Below, piece after piece: positions 54,601 to 64,000 of a DNA stretch of 64,000 nucleotides. Under the pieces are notes generated by a model. It was not told where the DNA came from and searched no databases. It saw only the letters and a program-made list of their open reading frames with translations. A program made the translations under genes and the position numbers. Source of the DNA: Gyrodactylus bullatarudis (Eukaryota; Platyhelminthes; Monogenea; Gyrodactylidea; Gyrodactylidae); contig SSNU01000063.1 in assembly GCA_012064415.1 (NCBI GenBank), forward strand, positions 717,977 through 781,976, written 5' to 3'. How positions within the stretch are numbered: the stretch's first letter is position 1; each line of letters starts with the position of its first letter.

Positions 54601-57600
54601 AAAGTTTACAAAAAAGACGTTCTAAACAAAAATCAACTCTTGTTTGGGCATGATTCTCTAGCTTAGAGAAGAAAGAATGACAAATTGTTCATACTCATTA
54701 GAAGATTTACGAACAGAGTTTCGAACTCTATAGTTGATAAATATCAATTCGAAACCTTTATTTCGAATTATTGTTATAGCAATAATTATTCATTTGTTCG
54801 ATTAATTGATTGTATCTTTAACACATTATTATTATTATCAATGTAGTATATACATTTTTTGTGGATAGATAGACAAATATTCGTATTCTACAATGCTATA
54901 CGTATCTTTCTTTGCGAAAAAATATCTCTGTCAAGCACAGAGATCGAGCGAAAAACAAAAAAAAGCAAACGCCATATGCCTTGCAGAAGAAGAATGTACG
55001 TATTTGACCAGAAGAATAAAATCAAAATTATCTACTATTTGTTTTTATCGTGAAATCGTTTGCAGAAAGAGGCTATGTACATTTTGAATTTTTATCGAAT
55101 GATTTCTACATGCAGAAATTTGAACCTTTTCAATCTTTTAGAGTTTTAGCATAAAAATTCTCTTTTTTTTATTCCTTATATTGAATTGCCTGTTTACTTT
55201 TGAGTATTAAAGAATGTTATTCACTAAAACTTTACCTGTCATTCTACTCATGTGATCAAAAATTGTAAGCATAAACCTTGAAAAACTCTCATATCTCAAT
55301 CAAATTTTTCTTGAGTAAGGTAGGTGAGTTTTCCTAGTGTGGAGAGCTACTTCTTTCTGAATTTTCCTACGGTCTTTCTCGTTCTTGACTCCGGGCACGT
55401 GTCAAGTAGTTTAATTCTAAAATTATTGAACCTTGATAGGTGCAAAATATCTGACTTATCAGATGCTATATTTTGTCCAAAGTTCTTCTGAAAGATTAAA
55501 AATCCTTTTTTACCCATTGCCCATTTCTTGCCTTAGTTATTCGATTATGGAGAAAAAATCTGTGCTAATTCATCTCTTTTTCTTATGTTGATCGACTCAT
55601 TTTATTTTGTTTAATTTTCTTGATGATGAACAAGAAGAAAGAATACCTCCTTCCAACATTCTTCTTCCTTTCCATAGTTTTTTGTGTTTTTTTTCTTGAA
55701 AAAACGAAACATTCTACTCCTGTAATATTATCATTATTAGTCTTAGCGACAATCTACCTCCCTTCCGAATGAATAACCTTGTTTATTTATTCATTCACCT
55801 GCGTAGTTTAAGCCAAGACTCCTTCTTTTAATTTAACTTTAGAGTACTAAATTTTTAACTTTTCAGTAATGTAATCCTTCCTTCGCTTCTGATCTCAATC
55901 TTTTACTAATCAGATATAATTTGGTAGTGATAATATTCTTTCTGCTGATGCCTAACGAAATTTGCGTGTACTTTTATTTTTTGGGCTGAAATCATTATTG
56001 ACTGATATGTTGGTTATTTCCTCTACATTCTATCAGAATTGTATCTCTAAGCCTATATCTATATTTTATTAATGATTCATTGATATATATATCAACATTT
56101 ATGTTGTGTGCATTTTAAATAAAACAGATAACTCTATTCCAATTGCTACTACGGCAATAGAATTGAGCTTATTTGGATAAATTTCATTCTTCCGAAATTA
56201 CTTAAATCCCCTATTATCGATACGATAAAAATAATCTATGAGTACCATCTTCATTCTACTAAATCTATATTGCCGATAATATTTTCTTTTTGTTCTAAAC
56301 TCATCAGGATGGTAAGAGAAAACCTATCGTAGCTTTCCCCAGCTCTCTTCAGACTCTACCCTGATAGCAAAAATTTCATGGCTTCCACCAATTAATTTTC
56401 TCTGGACCCTCTTTATTATGAGAAAGATATGAGAGAAAAATTTCTCACAAGAATTGTATTCGGACATTATGGCAAAGGGGAATATTTTATAAATGCTTCT
56501 TACAAGGAATTCTGATCTAAAATAAATAAATTCTCTTAGTAGTAGATAAAAAGGAGATCCAACATGTAGTTGTTCCTTCATTCTCTCATTATCATTACTT
56601 CTAATAATAAGAGACATAAACTTTTTTATTATTTCCCTTAATTAGAGAGTAAAAATTACAGTTTGTACTTTATATATTTCCTTATTTTCAATGATTAAAG
56701 CCATAATAATTATCATCTAATATATTACAGTCAATAAGATATTGCTAGGGAGCAAAATTAAAGAAAACAACACAAGAATCTAAAACTGCGAAACGATTAG
56801 ACAATAAACTCAAGTTCTGAAACTAAAATCGACCGCCCTTAAATGCTAAAAGAATGCAGAAATGTGCTCAATTCTTATAGATAAACTTTAATCTATATTT
56901 TAAAAGGCTCAACTATTTGTGGATTCCGAGTCAGATTTAAAATTTCCGACTCTTAAATTTTAGTATTTCAAAGCAAGCATTCTAGCATGAATAAAATTTT
57001 GCTAGTTTTTTGCCCTGCTCTAATGATACAGTCTTTATTGGTTTATGCCCTAAATTTTTAAGATGATGTCGCAAATTGATTTTAATTAAACATTGTTTAT
57101 TTTTCTATGAAGCTCCGTGCCAAAATTACTGGTCTCTTGTTTTTATTTCAGGAACCTATTCTTTGTAGATTTCATAAGAAGCCAATTTTTCATCTTTCGT
57201 GATCGAATTTTCTCTTACATTTATTTAGGATATCTTGCTTGATATGATAAAAATATCCTTGTGAGGAACATTTTTGTGAATATAATTTAGAAATGCTTAT
57301 GAAAGTAATTCAGTAAAAAGAATTATCTCACTCAAGATTCTTCCAATACCCTCGAAGAATAGATTAAATTTATGATCCAATTGAAATTTTCTTCTTCCAA
57401 ATGAGTCAGTATCATAGAACCTAAAATAAGGTTTTATTGGATAAAAGAATTTATGTTTATTGAAATTATGAAAATAGGTTCATCAGATCGGAACAAAAAG
57501 AATCTGAAAATTGTTTAACGTTTTGATATCGAGAAATATTCGAATTTGTGTTTTACCGAATTTATGTCTTATCTTTGCGCTTTGGAATGTTAATTTCAAC

Positions 57601-60600
57601 TAAGTTGTAATTAAATTTTTATTGATATCTGATCAAAGTGAAAATCAGAGAAAAAATAGGACCTAAATTTTGATAAAATCACAATTCGAATTTTGATCTG
57701 ATGAACATACTGTAAAAAATGTTTAGCGTGTAGAGGAAAAAGTGTTATTTTGCCAGACTCATTGATTAAAAAAGGTTTTTTTCATCGTAGCATATTGAGC
57801 TTAGTTCAAACGATGGCATTTTACTCATTTTTCACTTACTCTCAACTACAGAGAGCAAATCAGATGAACAAAAATTGGCAGAATGGTTAATTTTTCACAA
57901 GTGATTGAGCCTTTTAAGGGATCATACAGTTGACTAGGTGGAAAATATGCATTATTGTGAAATCACTTCTACATAGACTTGTATCATTTCATAAAAATGC
58001 TCTCTAGCGGAAACAATTGTTTTTCTATTATCATTGTATATTTCATCCTTCTATGATGAACATCTACTACAATTCATTATCCAACTTATTCTATCTGTTA
58101 TGAAATGATAACAATAAGGCAAGGATTCGTAATTAGATCAAAAATTATCATACCTCTCTTTATTCATTTAGATGGTAATGTATTTTCTTTCCCAAAATAA
58201 TAATTGACAACATTTTATCAAAAATATTTTTTGTTCGGCATTTATACAGCATATTTTGTTAAGCATTCTACACCTTTATCATAGTCTATCAACAGGCATT
58301 CTATTCTAGTTATCAAGTTATTGAAATTTAAATAAAATTTGAGTACTCTTTATGTAGAGCTCAAAGTCGTCAAACTGTAAGAGAATACTCTGTTTATTAG
58401 GCTACGTCAAAAGAAATTAGATTTGTAAAAAATTCAGAAATAGTCTTTAGCATTTCTGCCGACGAATAGGAAGTTGATCGATCCCATCAGGGTAAAACTT
58501 TTGATTTTTAGAAGTAAGGTTTTCTATAGCATCGATGTTCTCATCTTGCCAGATGTGGTCGAGCGTTATCTTAACTAGTCCTGGTATTTTTGAGAAGCGA
58601 CCGTCTGACCATAAACTGTGAGTATTACTTTCTTTGTTTAGAGAGAATTTCTTTCTCACTAACTCGTCTCCAAGAAAATTTTCGCCCTTGAAATTGATCC
58701 ATTTTTCATCTGTTGTAATCATATAATTCAGAAACTTTCCTGATTTTGTCTGTGAGACGGTCTTCGACATTACCATGTTTTATTCGATCTCCAAAGCAAG
58801 ATTCAAGCTTGATGGCCCAGATTTCTGTAGATACTTAAATTTGAAAATATCATCAAAATTGAAATCTCATAACAAATGACACACCTGAGATACTAAACCT
58901 AGAAATGGTGGCATGAGCATAGAGCAATGATTTTACTTTGAAATAATAAGAATTAAAATTCGTTATGACATTTGAGTTCATTAAAGACGAAAAATCTTGG
59001 TATGGATTTCTCTTCAAGTTAATAAGATTAATGTAGCATTTTATGTTTAGTCCATTCTCTTGCAAGAGATACATATTTTGTGAAATTAATTTTCAGTGTC
59101 TCCTAAGAGAGAAGAAATAAAATAGGATTTCCAATACTTTTGTTACATTATTTTTATTTTTGGAAGAAGAGAAAAGTTATTTTCGTATTTTTTCGTGCAA
59201 TAAATCTATATTCTTACTTGCAGCCCGATATTGGAGATATTCAACCAAGAATTGACCTGCGTAAAGCTAACAAATGCAACACTTTTGACTGGTATCTGAA
59301 AAATATCTATCCCGACATCTTCAATCCAGGTGAAGCCATTCTACACGGCAGAGTAAGTTAACTCCATTCAACAAGGTATTCTATCTTCTGAAAAATATTT
59401 TAAATTCTATGAATTATTCTTAACTAGACTATGTTGATTGTTGAGAATTGGAATATTCCTCAAGACGATAGTCATCTTCTTTGTTGGACAAGTTGAAAAA
59501 ATGCATCGAAAGCTATTTTCAATGATTACCGATCCGACATTCTCGGCTCATCAATGGCTAAAGTTTCTTTAAGAAACACAAGGATTTTGAAAGATTAAAT
59601 TCAATCACGAGTCTCTTTATTGTTTAATTTTCTTTTCATTTTAAAATTTAAACCCTATCTAAAAGTCAGGCATGCAGATACTACATGTGTAATAGAATTA
59701 TTAACAGAAGCTTGTTATAAATTAATGGGTTTCTCAATCTGTTTTCGATAGACTTCATTGTGCTGATAAAGAAACAATTTTTTACTTGCTAATAATTATT
59801 CAATTATAATTGAAATACATAAATTTGATTACGGCGCCTATTTTTTCAAACTAATTTAAACAATAATCTAATACATAAATTATATTGCACTGATATTCAG
59901 CAAAATACCAATTAGTTCTCTGAAATTTATATCATTTCCATTTCATAAGTACTGCTTATTTAGGAAGCATTTGTTTAAAAGTTGGGGTGCGAAATCAAAT
60001 TTTTTCAAACTTGAATTGTCTCTCATTCATTTGTAAGGGAAAAATGTTCTTTTAAACAATTCAAAATTCAATAAATGCTACACATTTATATAATGACTTC
60101 TTAACCAAATTAGATTCGTAATCCTGAGTTAAATGTTTGTATCGATGCAGGCTCGAGAAAAGCAAAATCCCTTGTACCATATCCATGTCATAATAATGGT
60201 GGAAATCAGGTGAGTACTCTCTTAAATTTGAATCATGAACTGATTCGATAATAAATACCAAAATAAATTCCTCAGATGAAAAAGGGCTATAGATATCATG
60301 TTAGTTAGTAAAGTTCATCATCAAATTAACGACTTATGATTATCTTCTCCTCTTTTCTTGCAATTTAATCTTAGCCATCTTAATTTTCTAACACTCATTT
60401 TTATTTTCAATCTCTCCCATTGAGAATTTAACCTTGCCTAAATTGCGAAACTTTTGTTTTAAATGAGCACTGCAGCTTCAAACTCTCTCTCTCTCTCGGC
60501 TAGAAATAACGCACCACTGTCAAGCTTTGTAGATTTCACACATCAACTCTTTAGAATGCAATAATCTAGAAAGAATCTTGACTCAAAGTTCATACTAAGG

Positions 60601-61613
60601 ATGAGTATCTACAATTTATTGACATTCACCTCCCTGTAATAAGAAGTTTTTTTGAAATTAAAAGATTAAATGTATTTAATCACAAAATTGATAAAATACA
60701 AATTCTCAAAGTTAGGAAATCTTAATAATTAATATAATAATGTGAATGAAATAGAAGGGATTTTAGTAACCAGTGTGTTACATGCCAATCAAATAAAGCT
60801 TTTTGAATTTGAGATGAAAGAATAATGATATATCTCTACTATTATCTACTGAATCTTCTAATTTATTTAATCATTTTAACGTTTATGTAATAAACCCATG
60901 TATTCATTTTATTTAATTAATAAATATTATTTTCTACCTTGGCCTACACCGATTCATTTTAACTCTCTCCTGCCCAAAGGACATACATATAGGTCCGCAA
61001 AAAGATTTTATAGAATTTCTTGGGGGAAAATATTTTTGTATATTTAAATAACTCACGATTGCAATACCTAATTGTCAACCTTCGCGCAAAATAAGATTTC
61101 GTGAAGATATTCTCAGAATTTGGATAATTGTAAAGACTAGATGCAAATAATATTTTGAAACTATATGTATCGTCGCTAATAAGTAGATGGGAAAATGTAT
61201 TGAAATTGCTCAAGAAAAATATTTTTATATAAACACTTGAAATTTTCTATCCTGAACATGCTGATTCCGAATGTATATTATTATTGATTCTATCTGTTCT
61301 CACAATCAAATGGGTACAAGAGGGCTAAGTAATTCTTATTCATTTAAATCTTATTATTTTTATAATAATTATTATAATTATAATTATTATAATTTATAAT
61401 TAAAAAAAAACAACCTGATTAAAACTTGAGTAAACACAGAATAAATTAGAAAAGTCTAACCTCTTTTTATTCATTATTAAGGCTTGGTATCTAACAAAAT
61501 TAGGAGAGATTCGTCAAGAGGAGAAATGCTTTGATGTTAATGTAAAGCCGGGTTATCTATCAATATATCCTTGCCATGGAATGAAAGGATTTCAATACTT
61601 CAAATACACAGAA
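39636..61613 (+). CDS. Polypeptide N-acetylgalactosaminyltransferase (GT27), 3' end outside window
   Basis: Golgi type II enzyme that transfers GalNAc from UDP-GalNAc to Ser/Thr, starting mucin-type O-glycans. Exons 39636-40135, 42988-43154, 48991-49369, 53992-54109, 54172-54360, 59224-59352, 60114-60209, 61482-61613 give 570 residues with consistent phases. A basic tail and anchor ([14 protein letters not shown]) lead to a stem. The catalytic domain follows: [27 protein letters not shown], the metal-binding DxH as FLDSHIEC (Asp near residue 270), [20 protein letters not shown] and [30 protein letters not shown] replaces the common CGG-x-L with CHGNL. The ricin-type lectin domain begins with ELNVCIDAG; its last exons lie beyond the window. 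Introns are up to 5.8 kb. Which GALNT/pgant paralogue is not clear. Confidence 0.93.
40674..41522. mobile_element. Decayed Tc1/mariner-superfamily element
   Basis: About 65-bp terminal inverted repeats (ATATACCTTTTACAGACG at both ends) bound an 850-bp unit in the first GalNAc-transferase intron; TA at the ends fits a TA target site. From 40903 a reading frame [18 protein letters not shown] looks like a transposase DNA-binding start, but stops and frameshifts follow and the catalytic core is gone. A run of ten G lies at 40758-40767. Confidence 0.7.
46020..46135. repeat. Decayed foldback-family fragment
   Basis: CTCAATTTTCCTCATCAAAA and GCCAAATTCTCGTTTTTTGAA resemble the arm of the 3563-4097 element. 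Fragment only. Confidence 0.4.
47105..47528. repeat. Foldback element, intermediate copy
   Basis: Left tip TTGATATGAAGTTGGGAATC is mirrored by right tip GATTCCCAACTTCATATCGA. Arms of roughly 180 bp, imperfectly complementary, share the same tips and inner blocks as 3563-4097. No coding capacity. In a GalNAc-transferase intron. Confidence 0.75.
51175..51300. repeat. Decayed foldback-family fragment
   Basis: GGTATCTGGTGCCAACTCGA then AATTTGAAAAATTCC matches the inner part of the 3563-4097 right arm. Confidence 0.35.
58447..58776 (-). pseudogene. Mariner transposase fragment
   Basis: 109-codon open frame with [10 protein letters not shown], the conserved mariner motif around the second catalytic Asp (TGDEKW), and a C-terminal [13 protein letters not shown] like the family's end. 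The N-terminal DNA-binding part and third catalytic region are missing or damaged. Lies inside the fifth GalNAc-transferase intron, opposite strand. Confidence 0.7.
61356..61410. repeat. AT-only palindromic simple repeat
   Basis: Alternating TTATAATAATTATTATAATT units followed by A9; self-complementary microsatellite-like tract just before the last visible lectin exon. Confidence 0.6.
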
Positions 61614-61816
61614 GTAAGTTCATCTATAGATAAGGTAGATTTTAGTCCTTGTAGAATTTTTTTGAATTGTCCAAATTTTAGATCCGGAGCATTGAAAAAA
61701 ACTTTGCAATTTCAGTATTTCTATAGTCATCTCTCCAATTTACTCATATAGTATAAGAATGCTATGATATTTTCTAATAAGGTGTATAGTAATTAACTTG
61801 CTGACATTGTATGTAC
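61614..61816. other. GalNAc-transferase intron, no further exon
   Basis: Begins with donor GTAAGT. No coding segment seen. Confidence 0.5.
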
Positions 61817-62568
61817 AGCTATTCTCGATGAATTTGGGAATTCATGATTTTTACAAAAATCTCATTTTTTCATCAAGGTATCAAAAATTTTGAAAGATTT
61901 TTTGGTAACTGATTCAAAATGTACACTTTTACTGAAGTGAGAAATAAAAATTTGGAAAAAAGTTTTTTTTGGAAAATTTTAGAGAAATTTTAAAATTCGA
62001 GATGGCGCGATTTTTTAATTTTTTTAAACTTTGAGTTGAAAATTTTTGTTGATTTCAAGGTCTGAGAGGAATCAAACGTTATTTTTCAGGATCATCATTA
62101 GACAAAGAAAATATTTACTCTTATTCATTTTTTTGAAAAAACACACTATTTACGTGCGAAAGTCCACTTCCTATTTTTCGATCATTTTTACTGCTTGGAA
62201 AATGTTAAAATAGGGTGATCCAAGATCATTTCAAAATGACGGGTTTTTACAAAAAAATGAATAAGAGTAAATATTTTCTTTGTCTAATGATGATCCTGAA
62301 AAATAACGTTTGATTCCTCTCAGACCTTGAAATCAACAAAAATTTTCAACTCAAAGTTTAAAAAAATTAAAAAATCGCGCCATCTCGAATTTTAAAATTT
62401 CTCTAAAATTTTCCAAAAAAAACTTTTTTCCAAATTTTTTTTTCTCACTTCAGTAAAAGTGTACATTTTGAATCAGTTACCAAAAAATCTTTCAAAATTT
62501 TTGATACCTTGATGAAAAAATGAGATTTTTGTAAAAATCATGAATTCCCAAATTCATCGAGAATAGCT
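61817..62568. repeat. Young foldback element, near-perfect 318-bp arms
   Basis: 61817-62134 and 62251-62568 are reverse complements with about one mismatch in the stretches compared, around a 116-bp spacer. Tips read AGCTATTCTCGATGAATTTG and its mirror. No ORF. Same family as 3563-4097 and 47105-47528, but far younger. Confidence 0.9.
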
Positions 62569-64000
62569 TTATATTAGCAATTATTTATTTTTCCTATTCA
62601 ATTAACTTACATTCATCCTCTAAATGTTACAATGAATCTGGAAACTAATGTTAGTCTTGAGACTTCCTGATAGTCCCAAGACTCCCTAGCTACCTAGGGA
62701 ATCTGAATACTTGGTTTACTCCAACTTCAATAACTTGAGTTATTCCAAAAGTTCAACAAACATTGAACACCAAAATTTTAAGCTACTAATAGTTATTTTA
62801 AATTTTTTTTAGATTCCCAAGGGATTCTTAAAACCCTCTTATTTCCTAGACTTCCTAACTTGCTAGGAAATTTAGAAACCAAGTTTAGAAGTATCAGTAT
62901 GACAATTTGTTAAGTCCCAAAGCATCAAAAATTCAATTTAAACTATAAAATCAGTATTCGTTTATTCTTTACATAATTCAATAGATTTATTGGTTAAAAA
63001 CGCCGAATCTAATCGATTTAATCAGTTTGAAAAGATTTTCAAAAAATATAAGATTACAGAATAAAATTAGGCGTAATAAATTCGGTTACACGAGCAAGTC
63101 TTTCAGTACGAAATCTAGTCAATTAAGAGGGAAAATAGAATTCATGCTCAATCAAAAAGAGTGTTTTATCCATTCAGTAAAAAAATGCAAATTTCATATA
63201 TATATTCTTAGCATATCCTTAAAAAAACATATCCCAGAAGTGGAAAACCCAGCAGTATATGTTATACTGTAGGAGAAATAAATTGCATTATAATACACCA
63301 CATTATAAATTAGTCCTCTTGTACCATATGGGTAAAACGGAGGCGTCTTTTTCTTTGGACCAGCGTTATTTAAATCAGTGAATTTTATCTTTTGTCAAAA
63401 CATCATTTGCATTCTTCAAGAACTGAATTTCTCTCCATAAAAATCATTAGAGAGTCTGTAAAAAAGTCAGAGTTGTTTTACATGTGTGTCAATACTTTCA
63501 AAACTCACTCTAAAAACCTGATGAATTAAAAAAAATATTTTTAGACAATCAGGTTTTTTTCTCAAATCTAGCCTCATCAAATCTCATTCATCAGAGAATT
63601 CACTCTTTTATTCTATCTATATAGTCAAAAGTATGTTTCCCCCTCATAATTATGATAACTCATCATTGATAAACTTTGATTTTTTTTACAAATTAATTGA
63701 TTAATTAATTAAAATGTCCTCTCTTTGTCGTCTTACTCCCTGTTGTGTTTACCATCAAATTTTAAGGAACCAAGTTCGGGACATTTAATCTATAATTCAA
63801 GACTCTTTTCAGTTCATCTAAGATTCGAGGAGAGGACTCAAAGAGAGGACCATTTCTCTTTTCATCTTGATTAATTAATCTTTATTTTATTTGATTAATA
63901 ATATTAACTTTAATGCACGTTTTGTGAGCAAACCAGTACTCTGAAATTATTTGTTTATTTTTACGTGTCATTATCTGCGTACATTTTCACTTATTGTGGA
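62569..64000. other. Intron sequence, minor repeats only
   Basis: An imperfect duplication at 62677-62716 and 62846-62885 (GACTYCCTA...CTAGGRAATYT...AAGTTTA-like) and a partial inverted repeat near 63715 and 63838 (GTCCTCTCTTTG/CAAAGAGAGGAC). No exon of the GalNAc-transferase lectin end was found. Confidence 0.4.

Noticed and set aside
29938..60975. Scattered TTAACCCTYT..TCCC motifs (29938, 32008, 45083, 60958) as more piggyBac-type elements
   Set aside because: Single ends without a matching partner or TTAA on the other side; too short to call in AT-rich sequence.

Overview
This is a low-GC (about one-third G+C) animal nuclear genome window with spliced genes. GT-AG introns range from 32 bp to 12 kb, and DNA-transposon debris fills the long introns and spacers. 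No tool could be run, so the species is inferred: the genes are ordinary bilaterian families, and the mix of tiny and very long introns would suit an arthropod such as a parasitic copepod, at low confidence. All exon models come from reading frames, splice sites and phase consistency, not from transcripts.

Left third (1-22 kb) is gene-dense. A TRPM-type cation channel (+) enters from the left edge and ends with a C-terminal coiled coil near 5.9 kb. Next come, on the minus strand, two unrecognised genes built almost entirely of very short, phase-1, mostly multiple-of-three exons (8.15-6.27 kb and 9.70-8.79 kb). A plus-strand gene for a secreted 54-residue cystine-knot-like peptide lies between them (8.54-8.70 kb). 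Then follow a rhotekin-like Rho effector (+, with a hAT-type MITE in its first intron), a PRC1/Ase1 spindle midzone protein (+), VPS4 (+) and the U3 snoRNP protein RRP9 (-). VPS4 and RRP9 converge; RRP9 and the next gene diverge.

Middle (22.5-36.5 kb) is one two-exon DEG/ENaC sodium channel gene (+) with a 12-kb intron. That intron holds repeats, including an 860-bp element with identical 52-bp terminal inverted repeats and a direct repeat around a tRNA-like remnant.

Right part (37.9-64 kb): a small single-pass membrane protein with an acidic, Ser/Pro/Val repeat stem (+), then a polypeptide GalNAc-transferase (+) whose eight visible exons spread over 22 kb and run out of the window before the end of the lectin domain. 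Its introns contain a decayed Tc1/mariner-superfamily element, a mariner transposase fragment, and foldback elements, one of them a nearly perfect 318-bp-arm palindrome.

The most unusual item is the minus-strand micro-exon locus at 6.3-9.7 kb. Its chain of tiny exons is phase-consistent, resembles the architecture of micro-exon genes known from parasitic flatworms, and matches no family I recognise.
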